From: Actinomycetota bacterium
GTDB lineage: Bacteria > Actinomycetota > Actinomycetes > Streptosporangiales > Streptosporangiaceae
Assembly: GCA_003164955.1 (NCBI GenBank)
Contig: PLRW01000087.1
Span: forward strand, 20,953-57,005
DNA length: 36,053 bases
Direction of reading: 5' to 3'
Below, piece after piece: positions 1-7,813 of this stretch. How positions within the stretch are numbered: position 1 is the first letter of the stretch; every line of letters starts with the position of its first letter. The notes below the pieces were generated by a model. It ran no database searches. It worked only from the letters and a program-made list of their open reading frames with translations, and was not told where the DNA came from. The position numbers and the translations under genes were made by a program.

Positions 1-31
1 GGGGGCTGGCGAGGGCGGGCGGCCCCGCGCC

Positions 32-1168
32 TTAGGACACGTGCGCGTGGATCAGGTGGCCGACGCCGAACGTGACCGCCGCGGCGATCGCGCCCGCGAC
101 GACCTGGCGCAGGCCGGAGCGGATGACGCCGCGCCCGTTCAGCGCGCCGATGCTCGCCCCGACGGCGAACAGCGCGGCGACGACCAGCACGATCGCGGTC
201 AGCAGGGCGGCCGTGCCGCTCCCGGCCAGGTAGGGGATCACCACGACGAACGCGCCGATGGCGAAGGCGAACAGGCTGGACAGCGCGGCGCCCCAGGGTG
301 AGCCGAGGTCGTCGGGGTCGAGTCCGAGTTCTTCCCGGGCCAGGGTGTCCAGCGCCACCTCGCGGTCGGACATGATCCGGTCGGCGAGCTTCTCCGCCTC
401 CGCGCGGGCCAGGCCCTTGGCGCGGTAGATGAGGACCAGCTCGGCGTGCTCCTCCTCCGGCTTCTCCTCCAGTTCGGCCTGTTCCAGCGAGATCTCCCGC
501 TGGTACATCTCCCGCTGGCTCGACATGGACACGTACTCGCCCGCGGCCATCGAGAACGAGCCGGCCAGCAGGCCCGCGATCCCGGCCAGCAGCGTCACCG
601 TGCGCGACGTCCCGGATCCGGCGAAGCCCATGACCAGGGCCGCGTTCGAGACCAGGCCGTCGCTGACGCCGAAGACGCCGGCCCGGAGCGTGCCGGACCG
701 GTCACTGCGGTGCCACGATTCGCGCCGCCGGATCTGCGCCTGGGGGTCCGGGCGGCCGCCGTCCATCAGGTGCGCGAGGGTGCGGGCGTGCCCGCGCTCG
801 TCGGCGGCCATCCCCGGGGCGGCGTCCGGGTCGTTGTCGTACATGCCGGCGTCGGCCTTTTCGGCCCGCTCGATCATCGGCAGGACGGTCTTCACCGACA
901 GCCTGCTCGCGGCCGTGCCGATCAGGCGGGTGCGCAGGCTGGGGCCCCCGTGGGCGGGAATCTCGGCGCCCGCCTCGCGCAGCTTGCCCTCCCAGTGCGC
1001 GGCGTGCTTCAGCTCGATCGACGCGAGCTCGCGGAAGATATCCTGCCGCTCGCCGCTCTCCGCCTCCGCCAGCCGTGAGTACAGCGCGGCCGCGTCCCGC
1101 TCGCTGGCCAGCATCTCCCGCCAGCGCTTGACGGAGGACCTGGTGCCGTTGCCATGTTCAGAAGTCAT
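32..1168 (-). CDS. VIT1/CCC1-family metal transporter with N-terminal ferritin-like domain (MbfA-like)
   Basis: A 378-residue membrane protein. Residues about 20-150 form a rubrerythrin/ferritin-like four-helix region with carboxylate and His ligands in ELASIELKHAAHW and ADERGHARTL. From about 160 the sequence is a VIT1/CCC1 transporter: the first membrane segment contains GVFGVSDGLVSNAALVMG, the second AGSFSMAAGEYVSMSSQ, then a long cytoplasmic acidic helix (EEKPEEEHAELVLIYRAK), and three C-terminal hydrophobic segments. Known relatives (plant VIT1, yeast CCC1, bacterial MbfA) move Fe2+ or Mn2+ out of the cytosol, and the ferritin-like part is thought to bind or oxidise iron before transport. 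The start codon lies next to a 14-bp tandem duplication. Function is inferred from family; ferrous iron export is most likely, manganese is the alternative. Confidence 0.93.
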   Translation of the reverse strand: MTSEHGNGTRSSVKRWREMLASERDAAALYSRLAEAESGERQDIFRELASIELKHAAHWEGKLREAGAEIPAHGGPSLRTRLIGTAASRLSVKTVLPMIERAEKADAGMYDNDPDAAPGMAADERGHARTLAHLMDGGRPDPQAQIRRRESWHRSDRSGTLRAGVFGVSDGLVSNAALVMGFAGSGTSRTVTLLAGIAGLLAGSFSMAAGEYVSMSSQREMYQREISLEQAELEEKPEEEHAELVLIYRAKGLARAEAEKLADRIMSDREVALDTLAREELGLDPDDLGSPWGAALSSLFAFAIGAFVVVIPYLAGSGTAALLTAIVLVVAALFAVGASIGALNGRGVIRSGLRQVVAGAIAAAVTFGVGHLIHAHVS

Positions 1169-1182
1169 CGGTCAGAAGTCAT
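1165..1182 (-). other. Five-codon mini-ORF (MTSDR) overlapping the transporter start
   Basis: A 12-bp sequence containing the transporter start is duplicated 14 bp upstream. Reading minus, the upstream copy gives ATG ACT TCT GAC CGA TGA, whose stop overlaps the transporter ATG as ATGA. The upstream ATG has an AAGG just before it, while the annotated start has no clear Shine-Dalgarno sequence. Translational coupling is possible, but a chance product of the duplication is equally likely. Confidence 0.35.
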
Positions 1183-1438
1183 CGCCTTGTCATTCATCAG
1201 AAGCGGTCGTCATCCCGTAGATTGCCGGACTGCCGGGCGCCTCACGCAAGGGCGCCACACTGCGGGGGCACCATACTGCAGGGGCGCCAAAGTAGCGGGC
1301 CGGCCCGAAGGCCCGTGGCCCGTGGCTGCCGCGCCATCCTACGTAACCGCCCCGTTGGCTCCCTTATGCCGTCCCCGGGGTCCCCGCGCAGGGGCCGGAC
1401 GCCGGGGCCCGGCGCACCCCCGGGCAGTCCGGACGGCG

Positions 1439-2650
1439 TCAGTCGGCGATGGCCTGATAGGTGGCGGTCCAGAAGTCCTGGAACAGGCGGGGCGGGATGG
1501 GTGAGGCCCACGCCTGCTGCGTCATGAGGATCATGGTGAGGTCCTCGGCCGGATCGTTGTACCAGGATGTGCCCATGCCGCCGTCCCAGCCGTAGGTGCC
1601 GACCGACTTGGCCACCTCGGTGCGCTCGGTGACCACCGCGACCCCGAACCCCCAGCCGTGCACGCGGAAGAAGCCGGGCACGAGCCCGGACGCGGCCTTC
1701 TGCTCCGGGGTGAGCTGGTCGCTCGTCATGAACTCCACCGAAGGACGGGACAGGATCCGCTCCCCGCGGCTGACCCCCTTGCCGCGCAGCATGTCGGCGA
1801 AGGCGAGGAAGTCGTCGACGGTGGAGACCAGCCCGCCGCCGCCCGACGGGAACGAGGGCAGTCGGCTCCACTGTCCCTGGTCCGGCTCGTCGTAGATGAC
1901 CGCCGCACCGCTGCCGGGGTCGATCACGTAGGACGTCGCGAGCCGTCCGATCTGCTCCCACGGGACGCCGAAGGCGGTGTCGGTCATCCCGAGCGGGTCG
2001 AAGATCCGCTCCCTGAGGAACGTCTCGAACGGCTGCCCCGCGGCCCGCTCGATCAGTACGCCGAGGACGTCCGAGCCCGTGTTGTACATCCAGCGCTCGC
2101 CCGGCTGGTACATCAGGGGGAGGCTGCCGAGACGGCGAATCCATTCGTCCGGCGCCGGCGGCGTCTGCGGGCTCGGCATGCCCTGCCCGAGTTCCAATTC
2201 GGTCAGGGCGTCGGCGATCGGCACGGTACCCGGCGCGGCGGCGACGATACCCAGGCCCATGGTGAAGGTGAGCAGGTCCCGGACGGTGATCGGCCGGTAC
2301 GCGGGCTCGGTGTCGTCCAGGTCAGCGTCGGGCCGCCGCAGGACCTGCCGGTCGGCCAGTTCGGGCAGCAGCCTGGTCACCGGTTCGTCCAGGCGGATGG
2401 CGCATTCCTCGATCAGGATCATGGCCGCGGCCGCGGTCACCGGCTTGGTCATCGAGGAGATGCGGAAGATCGTGTCGCGGCGCATCGGCTCCTCCGAGCC
2501 CGCGGCCATCGCGCCGACGGCGTCGATGTGGCCCTCGCCCCGGCGCGCGACGAGCGTCACGAGGCCGGGCACCTCACCCCGTTCGACATAGCCCGTCATC
2601 ACGTCGTGCAGCCGCTTGAGCCGCTCGGCCGATAGTCCGCCGTCCCGCAT
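1439..2650 (-). CDS. Serine hydrolase of the class C beta-lactamase / esterase (EstB-like) family
   Basis: A 403-residue protein with the penicillin-recognising fold. The SxxK nucleophile motif is S66-M-T-K69 in RISSMTKPVTAAA. The catalytic Tyr is in ERWMYNTGSDVLG, where the usual YxN reads YNT. The C-terminal GWDGGMGTSWYNDP stretch is typical of actinomycete relatives of this family. No signal peptide is visible, so it is probably cytosolic and more likely an esterase, transacylase or peptidase than a resistance beta-lactamase. It starts at ATG 2650 and stands alone between the transporter and the sigma factor, with 175 bp upstream to the sigma-factor stop. Substrate unknown. Confidence 0.92.
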   Translation of the reverse strand: MRDGGLSAERLKRLHDVMTGYVERGEVPGLVTLVARRGEGHIDAVGAMAAGSEEPMRRDTIFRISSMTKPVTAAAAMILIEECAIRLDEPVTRLLPELADRQVLRRPDADLDDTEPAYRPITVRDLLTFTMGLGIVAAAPGTVPIADALTELELGQGMPSPQTPPAPDEWIRRLGSLPLMYQPGERWMYNTGSDVLGVLIERAAGQPFETFLRERIFDPLGMTDTAFGVPWEQIGRLATSYVIDPGSGAAVIYDEPDQGQWSRLPSFPSGGGGLVSTVDDFLAFADMLRGKGVSRGERILSRPSVEFMTSDQLTPEQKAASGLVPGFFRVHGWGFGVAVVTERTEVAKSVGTYGWDGGMGTSWYNDPAEDLTMILMTQQAWASPIPPRLFQDFWTATYQAIAD

Positions 2651-2825
2651 GTTGGTCCCTTCAGATGTCTGCCCGGCCTACTCGTATCTTTACCGGTTAC
2701 AGACCGTCCGAATGACCGGGATGCGCCGCCCGTGGCCGACGCGTTAGCTGCCGACTGCCTGGCTGCCTGTGCCGACTGCCTGGCTGGGCCGCAGGATGCC
2801 CGGCCGGGGGTACCCTACGGTGCGC

Positions 2826-3809
2826 CTACGGAAGGTGAGCGGGCAAGCCGAACGACGGGAAGAGCGCGGCGGTGTCGAGGAAGAACGTCATCCGCGCGAT
2901 CCGGTCGCCCGTGATCTCCAGGACCTGCAAGGCCCAGGGCGCGAGACCCCCGTTGGGATCGGGCTTGTACTGCCCGAACGCCGGGCAGCCGTTGGCGCGT
3001 ACCGGGATCAGGCGCGAGCCGCGGCAGGCGCTGGGGGCGGGCTGCACCATCCACGTGGTGACGTTCTCCGCGCCCTGGATCCATATCGCGTACGGCGGCA
3101 TGGACTGCACGGCGTCCTCGTGCAGCAGCCCGATCAGCGCCGACATGTCGTACCGCTGGAAGGCGTCGACGTACCGGTCGAGCAGGCCGGCGTGATCGGC
3201 CTCCAGGTCCTCCGGCCGCGCGTCGTGCGGGACGGCGGCGAGCGTGGCGCGGGCGCGCTGCAGCGCGCTGTTGACCGCGGGCACGGTCGTGCCGAGCAAC
3301 TCGGCCGCCTCGGTGGCCTGGAAGCGCAGCACCTCGCACAGGATCAGCGCCGCCCGCTGCCGCGGCGGCAGATGCTGCAGGGCGGTGATGAACGCCAGCC
3401 GGATGGTGTCCTTCGCCTCGACGATCTCGGCCGGGTCGGCGTCCACGGGCAGAATGCGCTCGTCCGCGATGGGGGAGACCCACATGTGCTCCGGCAGCAT
3501 CTGGCCCAGCAGCGAGTCGTCCGGGGGCGACGGCGGCCCGAGCTCCATCGGCCGGGCCCGGCGCTGGCGCCCCCGGAGCATGTCGAGGCACACGTTGGTG
3601 GCGATGCGGTACAGCCAGGACCGTACGGAGGACCGGCCCTCGAACTGTCCCGACGACTTCCACGCACGCAGCATCGTTTCCTGCACCGCATCGTCGGCCT
3701 CGAAGCCCGAGCCGAGCATCCGGTAGCAGTAGCCGGTGAGCTCCCGGCGGTAGTCCTCCAGCGCCCCCGGCTCCCCGGCCAGGGTCCTGCCATCACTGCT
3801 TGGTGCCAT
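2826..3809 (-). CDS. ECF-type RNA polymerase sigma factor with C-terminal SnoaL-like domain (SigG/SigX5 type)
   Basis: A 327-residue sigma factor. Region 2 lies in ELTGYCYRMLGSGFEADDAV and the following SWLYRIATNVCLDMLRGR. Region 4 is the helix-turn-helix around LPPRQRAALILCEVLRFQATEAAELLGTTVPAVNSALQRAR. The last 120 residues form a SnoaL/NTF2-like domain ending in a stretch characteristic of the SigG/TIGR02960-like class (ALQVLEITGDRIARMTFFLD). ECF factors with such tails are usually controlled by the tail rather than by an anti-sigma factor. The open frame continues upstream to 4517, but ATG at 3807-3809 (MAPSSDGRTL) is the sensible start because everything upstream is antisense-like and overlaps the prsW-type gene. 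The latter ends only 41 bp upstream, so the two may be co-transcribed. Confidence 0.92.
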   Translation of the reverse strand: MAPSSDGRTLAGEPGALEDYRRELTGYCYRMLGSGFEADDAVQETMLRAWKSSGQFEGRSSVRSWLYRIATNVCLDMLRGRQRRARPMELGPPSPPDDSLLGQMLPEHMWVSPIADERILPVDADPAEIVEAKDTIRLAFITALQHLPPRQRAALILCEVLRFQATEAAELLGTTVPAVNSALQRARATLAAVPHDARPEDLEADHAGLLDRYVDAFQRYDMSALIGLLHEDAVQSMPPYAIWIQGAENVTTWMVQPAPSACRGSRLIPVRANGCPAFGQYKPDPNGGLAPWALQVLEITGDRIARMTFFLDTAALFPSFGLPAHLP

Positions 3810-3850
3810 ATTCCGGACTCTACCGGGGGGCACCGACAGTCGGCCTGTCC

Positions 3851-5119
3851 TCAGTCGTCGTCTTCCTCGGTGGGGCCGCCGGTGCCGGGCTGCCAGGACC
3901 GGGACTGCCCGGCCGACCGGGGTGACCGGGGCGGGGCCATCGCGGATGTGCCGTCCGGGGCCCAGGACGGCTGCGGCGGCCTGGGCTTCCGCTCGCGCAG
4001 CGCGGTGGCCGCCTGCCGCATCGACTCCAGGGAGCTGTCCCGGCGGGCGTCGAACGCGTCCGGCTCCATCTCCCCGCGCCGCGCCCGGTCGTACGCCAGC
4101 GCCAGCTCGGTCGCGGTGAGCTGGTACCCGGCCATCACCTTGGCCCCGCGCAGGCCGCAATGCAGCCGGGCCCACTGCCGCGCGAGGTGCCGGTCCCGCA
4201 GGTCGGCCAGCATCTTCACGTCGTCCCCGGTCATCACGGCCGGGTCCGTGAAGCGGCTGAGGCACTCCATCATCAGCCCGACGATGCGGCGGCGGTCGCG
4301 GACCATCGCGACCATCAGCACCACGAACGCGGCCAGCAGGATCACGTACACGACGGCCGTCCGGCCCGCGCCCGCGCGCACCGAGTCGTCCCACAGCGTG
4401 TGCAGCAGGACGGCCAGCACCCAGCCCGCCAGCACGGCCCAGCGGCCGCGCCGCCACGGCTGCATGGCCGCGTAGGCGACGCCGACGCCGATCATCGAGG
4501 AGAACAGCGGATCCCACAGCGGCGTCAGCAGCCCGCGCTGGAAGAACGCCGAGACGAGCGCGCTCAGCCCGCTGCGCTCGGCCTGCACGTAGGCGAACAG
4601 GTTCGACACCAGCGCGAAGCCCAGGCCGACCGTGGCCCCGTACACCACGCCGTCGCTGGCCCCGTCCAGTTCGGCCCGCTGATACCGCAGCAGGCCGACC
4701 AGCACGCCGCCCTTGAGCGTCTCGGCGATCAGCGCCCCGACGAAGGCGGCCCCCAGCGACGTGGAGACCTGGCCGGCCTTCGGGCCCAGTTCGGGCGTGG
4801 TGAGAAGCGTGCTGCCCAGGGCGTGCCCGAGCAAGCCGAGCAGCGCGGCCAGGGCGGCGCCCGCACCGAACGTGATGGCCAGCAGCGCCGGCGGCTCCGG
4901 TTCGAGCCGGTCCAGGTACAGCACCCCGGCCATCACCAGCGGGACGGGCAGGATGGCCAGCGCGAGCCCGGCCGCGGTCGGTGCCGGGCCGCCGTGAATG
5001 GCGATGGCGAGCGCGATCACCGCGAGCAGGCAGAAGGCGGCCAGGCCCGCGAGAAGGCCGACGGGGACACGAGTCGGTGGCCGGGAATCGAAGGCCGGGT
5101 GGGGATTCGATGGGGCCAT
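3851..5119 (-). CDS. PrsW-family intramembrane metalloprotease-like protein
   Basis: A 422-residue protein with about eight hydrophobic segments in the first 270 residues and a 150-residue hydrophilic, Pro-rich tail. PrsW hallmarks are present: YLDRLEPEPP near residue 70, GALIAETLKGG near 135, ALVSNLFAYVQ in the next helix, and LLHTLWDD near 230. In canonical PrsW the second motif is EExxK and the third contains E-N; here they read AETLK and SN, so one Glu of each motif is replaced. The protein may therefore be altered in activity. B. subtilis PrsW cuts an anti-sigma factor, and here the gene sits just upstream of an ECF sigma gene in the same direction. That functional link is an inference. 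Start ATG at 5119. Confidence 0.88.
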   Translation of the reverse strand: MAPSNPHPAFDSRPPTRVPVGLLAGLAAFCLLAVIALAIAIHGGPAPTAAGLALAILPVPLVMAGVLYLDRLEPEPPALLAITFGAGAALAALLGLLGHALGSTLLTTPELGPKAGQVSTSLGAAFVGALIAETLKGGVLVGLLRYQRAELDGASDGVVYGATVGLGFALVSNLFAYVQAERSGLSALVSAFFQRGLLTPLWDPLFSSMIGVGVAYAAMQPWRRGRWAVLAGWVLAVLLHTLWDDSVRAGAGRTAVVYVILLAAFVVLMVAMVRDRRRIVGLMMECLSRFTDPAVMTGDDVKMLADLRDRHLARQWARLHCGLRGAKVMAGYQLTATELALAYDRARRGEMEPDAFDARRDSSLESMRQAATALRERKPRPPQPSWAPDGTSAMAPPRSPRSAGQSRSWQPGTGGPTEEDDD

Positions 5120-5230
5120 GCCAGGCAGCGTAACCGGCTGTACCCGTCCGTGCGCAACCCCGCAGTACAGGGATATACGCGGTCGTTATCCCGGCGCCCC
5201 GCGCGGGCCCGGTCCGGCCCGGGTGTGCGG

Positions 5231-5325
5231 TCCCGATCCCGGCGCCGGCCCGGCGCTACCCGGCGTCCCGATCCCGGCGCCACCCGGCGGCGCGATCCCG
5301 GTGCTACGGCCGCGCTACCCGGCGA
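5231..5325 (+). repeat. Irregular GC-rich repeats between prsW-like and hydrolase genes
   Basis: Three copies of GATCCCGG (at 5235, 5270 and 5294) lie among repeated CTACCCGGCG and GGCGCC blocks with uneven spacing. The array ends in the last codons of the hydrolase gene. It looks like degenerate tandem duplication rather than a defined element. Confidence 0.4.
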
Positions 5326-6133
5326 GGAATTCCCGCAGCACCGGGGCCAGTACGGCCGGGTCAACGTCGTGCGTCTGGCCGGCCAGCGCGCGCAGCCGGG
5401 CGTGCGGCATGGCCGCGCTCAGCGTCTCCGCGGTCCCGCGCATGAACGGGAAGCTCGCGTCGCCGTACATGATCAGGGCGGGGACCGTGATCCGGGCGGC
5501 CCGGCCGGCCGGGACCGCCGCGGTTTCCCCCAGCAGGCCGGCGTGGTCGTAGGCGAGGGTCGGCGCGATCGCCTCCAGCGCCGGGAAGAACGGCGACTGG
5601 CGCAGGCCCGCGACCTGCTCGGCGGGCATCCCCACGTACGTCATGAACCGGGCCACGGCATCGCCCCGGCGGCCGGCGGCGAGCGTCGCGGCCAGGTCAC
5701 CGAGGTAGGCCGTCCAGCGGCCCCGGGTGGCGGGGTCGTCGTCGTAGGGCGCCTCGTACAGCGCGATCTTCGGCACCGTGATCCCGGGCCCGGCGATCCC
5801 CGGCGCCCCCGTCCGGCCGGCCCGCAGGACCGTGTCCAGCACCAGCGCGCAGCCCGACGAGTGCCCGTACAGGAAGGCCGTCCCGCCGGCCGCCGCGATC
5901 ACCGCCGCGAGGTCCTCGACCTCCCGGCCGACGGCGTACGGCTGGGTGTCCCCGCTGTCGCCGCGGCCCCGCCGGTCGTAGCGGAAGACCGTGAAATCCG
6001 GCTCGAGCGCCGCCGCCAGGCTCTCCTTGGCGCCGCGGGCGCACAGGGCGCCGTCCACGAGGATCAGCGCCGGGCCCCGCCCCTGCTCTTCGTAGGCGAT
6101 CGGCGTCCCGTCGGCGGACGTGACTGTTTTCAT
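5315..6133 (-). CDS. Alpha/beta-fold hydrolase
   Basis: A 272-residue alpha/beta hydrolase. The nucleophile elbow is G90-H-S92-S-G94 (LYGHSSGCALVL), the oxyanion strand carries VDGALCARG, and RYDRRGRGDSGD is the typical loop before the elbow helix. The acid is probably Asp in MYGDASFPFM and the His is in GQTHDVDPAVL. The open frame extends upstream, but ATG 6133 has AAGGAG at good spacing and begins only 11 bp after the stop of the AHSA1 gene, so it is the third gene of an arsR-AHSA1-hydrolase operon. Such operons are common in actinomycetes and are presumably repressed by the ArsR protein. Substrate unknown. Confidence 0.92.
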   Translation of the reverse strand: MKTVTSADGTPIAYEEQGRGPALILVDGALCARGAKESLAAALEPDFTVFRYDRRGRGDSGDTQPYAVGREVEDLAAVIAAAGGTAFLYGHSSGCALVLDTVLRAGRTGAPGIAGPGITVPKIALYEAPYDDDPATRGRWTAYLGDLAATLAAGRRGDAVARFMTYVGMPAEQVAGLRQSPFFPALEAIAPTLAYDHAGLLGETAAVPAGRAARITVPALIMYGDASFPFMRGTAETLSAAMPHARLRALAGQTHDVDPAVLAPVLREFLAG

Positions 6134-6144
6134 GTGACTGCTCC

Positions 6145-6638
6145 TTACGGTTCCAGCGTGGCGAGATAGCCGGCGAACCGGTCCAGCGAGGACCGGAATC
6201 CCTCTTGCGCCCGGGGGCCGAGGAACGCGCTGGGCACGTTCCGCTGGTGGATGCGGACCTCGGTGCGTGAGCCGCCGAGGTCGGTGAACGTCGAGGTGGT
6301 GGTCACGCCGGTGCCGGGCTCGGTCCACACCAGCCGCTCCGGCGGCGTGACCTCCAGGTAGACCGCGTGCATCGTGTACCGGCTGCCGTCCGCGTCGCTG
6401 ACCATCACGGTTTCGAAGACCCCGCCCGGCCGCACGTCGGCCGTGATGCCGCCCGCCGGCGCGTGCGTTCCGGCGGGCCCCAGAAGCGCGCGAGGTGCCC
6501 CGGATCGGTCATGCAGCGGAACACGAGTTCCCGGGGTGCGTCGAAGACCCGGGTGTAGGTCAGTTCGGCCGTTTCCGGCAGGGCTTTTTGCGGCAGGGCT
6601 TTTTCCGGCAGGGCTTTTTGCGGCAGGGCGTCACTCAT
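6145..6638 (-). pseudogene. AHSA1/SRPBCC-family protein, interrupted by a frameshift
   Basis: The first frame starts at ATG 6638, overlapping the arsR stop as ATGA, and reads ELTYTRVFDAPRELVFRCMTD and HLARFWGPP. It then loses similarity (ERTRRRAAS...) and stops at 6405. A second frame resumes exactly where the family continues: GTHAPAGGITADVRPGG, then MHAVYLEVTPPERLVWTEPG and the C-terminal helix ending at 6145. The two frames join at about 6468-6480 and one missing base would restore FWGPPGTHAPAGG. AHSA1/SRPBCC proteins bind hydrophobic ligands, and the family often pairs with ArsR repressors. Either the gene is recently broken or the sequence has an indel error; the operon is otherwise intact. 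The N-terminus also carries an odd KALPEKALPQKALPE repeat. Confidence 0.85.
6576..6630 (-). repeat. 15-bp tandem repeat (3.7 copies) at the N-terminus of the AHSA1 gene
   Basis: The unit CGGCAGGGCTTTTTG/C occurs at 6576-6590, 6591-6605 and 6606-6620, with a partial copy at 6621-6630. In the minus reading frame it encodes repeated KALPE/Q pentapeptides immediately after MSDALPQ. This stretch is unlikely to belong to the ancestral AHSA1 fold. Confidence 0.85.
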
Positions 6639-7042
6639 CCTGGCCGTCCTCCATCCTGGGCGTCCTCCGGGGCCCCGCTGTCTGGCCGGGCCTGTTCCCG
6701 CGGTGACGGCCCGTCCTGCCGGAGGTCGCGCAGGTGCTCGTCCAGCCGGTCGAACCGCTCGCTCCACAGGCGGCAGTTCGTCTCGATCCAGTTCATCGCC
6801 GTCTCCAGCGCGTCGCCCTCCAGGTGGCACGGCCGGAACTGGGCGCGCCGCGTCCGCGAGATGAGCCCGCAGCGCTCGAGCACCTTCAGGTGCTTGGAGA
6901 TGCCGGGCAGCGTCATGGCAAAGGGGGCGGCCAGTTCGTTCACCGTGGCGTCGCCCCGGGCCAGGTGCGCCACGATGGCCCGCCGGGTCGGGTCGGCCAG
7001 CGCGGTGAACGTGGCGTCAAGCCGTTCGTCGGTGCGGGACAC
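6635..7042 (-). CDS. ArsR/SmtB-family winged-helix repressor
   Basis: A 135-residue regulator. The winged helix runs from FTALADPTRRAIVAHLARGD through the recognition helix in MTLPGISKHLKVLERCGLI to the wing RTRRAQFRPCHLEG. No metal-binding Cys pair typical of ArsR sensors (ELCVCDL-like) is present. It belongs to the metal-independent branch usually found beside AHSA1 proteins. The C-terminal helix NWIETNCRLWSERFDRLDEHL is typical of that branch. Its stop overlaps the AHSA1 start by four bases, so translation is coupled. It probably autoregulates from the AT-richer region just upstream (7077-7115). Confidence 0.93.
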   Translation of the reverse strand: MSRTDERLDATFTALADPTRRAIVAHLARGDATVNELAAPFAMTLPGISKHLKVLERCGLISRTRRAQFRPCHLEGDALETAMNWIETNCRLWSERFDRLDEHLRDLRQDGPSPREQARPDSGAPEDAQDGGRPG

Positions 7043-7076
7043 CCCTGCCTCCGGGAGAGTGCGTGCTTCTGCGCTT

Positions 7077-7105
7077 ACTTCACCACTAGGTTAGTTAACT
7101 GTCAA
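7077..7105 (-). promoter_or_regulatory. Candidate promoter of the arsR operon
   Basis: On the minus strand TTGACA (7100-7105) stands 17 bp before TGAAGT (7077-7082), and the spacer contains the palindromic AGTTAACT. The -35 is perfect but the -10 is poor. The local AT-richness stands out from the surrounding GC-rich DNA and the palindrome is a plausible ArsR operator. Confidence 0.4.
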
Positions 7106-7279
7106 GTAAAATAACAGGTAACGGACCTCATGCGAGCCCGTTCGCCGGCGCGGGCACGTCGTGAGTGCGGCCCGGCACGCGCCCGTGCGTCGCGCCGGAC
7201 GGATCGGAGTCGCGGGGCACCGGGTTATCTCGGCAGTCGGCCTCGATCGCGGACTCCGGGCCGCTCAGGGTGTCTGCGG

Positions 7280-7771
7280 TCAGGAAGCGGGTGGGTGCCG
7301 CGGCGCAGCGCCACCCAGCGGGAGGGTGAGGTTGCGCGGGCCGGGGCCCTCACGGCCCAAGATGTCATCGGGATTCATCAACTCGCATAGGTCGAGAGAC
7401 AGGCAGCCGCACCCGATGCATCCGGTGAGTTTGTCGCGTAGTTGCGTAAGGCGGTTAATGCGCTCGTCGAGATCGCCGCGCCACGCGGTCGAGAGCCTCT
7501 CCCAGTCGCGACGCGTTGGCGTGCGGCTTTCCGGAAGAAGCTGGAGGGCCGCCTTGATCTGGCGCAGCGGGATGCCTACGCCATGCGAGGCGCGGATGAA
7601 GGCGATCCTGCGGAGGACGTCCCGTGAATAGCGGCGCTGGTTCCCCGCAGTCCGGCGGCTCTCGATCAGCCCCTCTGCCTCGTAGAAATGCAACGCGGAA
7701 ACGCTGACGCCGCTGCGGGCGGCCGCTTGGCCGACTGACAGCTCTTCTGGGGTTCGGGCAGACGCAACCAC
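7280..7771 (-). CDS. soxR: Redox-sensing MerR-family activator SoxR
   Basis: A 163-residue MerR-type regulator. The N-terminal helix-turn-helix reads SVGQAAARSGVSVSALHFYE, followed by the RRTAGNQRRYSRDVLRRIAFI wing region and a dimerisation helix. The [2Fe-2S] ligands are C118, C121, C123 and C129 in CIGCGCLSLDLC, exactly the CX2CXCX5C spacing of SoxR (119/122/124/130 in E. coli). The start is GTG at 7771, 42 bp from the divergent PPOX gene, and a textbook SoxR box lies in that gap. In actinomycetes SoxR responds to redox-cycling compounds such as endogenous quinone antibiotics and turns on reductases and transporters rather than soxS. The C-terminal tail (about 30 residues, Pro/Gly rich) is longer than in E. 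coli. Confidence 0.96.
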   Translation of the reverse strand: MVASARTPEELSVGQAAARSGVSVSALHFYEAEGLIESRRTAGNQRRYSRDVLRRIAFIRASHGVGIPLRQIKAALQLLPESRTPTRRDWERLSTAWRGDLDERINRLTQLRDKLTGCIGCGCLSLDLCELMNPDDILGREGPGPRNLTLPLGGAAPRHPPAS

Positions 7772-7775
7772 TATA

Positions 7776-7806
7776 TTGACCTCAATGTTACTTGAGGTTT
7801 TAGCCT
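7776..7806 (+). promoter_or_regulatory. SoxR-type promoter with a 19-bp spacer for the PPOX/quinone-reductase operon
   Basis: TTGACC (7776-7781) and TAGCCT (7801-7806) are separated by exactly 19 bp, the over-long spacer that MerR-family activators such as SoxR correct by DNA distortion. The SoxR box fills the spacer. Initiation about 7 bp after the -10 would fall at 7813-7814, the A of the PPOX ATG, so the transcript may be leaderless. Confidence 0.7.
7780..7797. promoter_or_regulatory. SoxR box
   Basis: CCTCAATGTTACTTGAGG is an 18-bp near-palindrome. Its outer arms CCTCAA and TTGAGG are those of the E. coli soxS operator (CCTCAAGTTAACTTGAGG); only central bases differ. It lies in the 42-bp gap between soxR and the divergent PPOX gene and should serve both. 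Confidence 0.9.
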
Positions 7807-7813
7807 TCAGGTT

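Noticed and set aside
3810..4517. N-terminal extension of the sigma factor to 563 residues
   Set aside because: The extension is antisense-like, overlaps the PrsW-like gene and lacks similarity; sigma regions start after ATG 3809.
4160..6169. A 669-residue plus-strand open frame
   Set aside because: Crosses the antisense of the PrsW-like and hydrolase genes and shows no domain.
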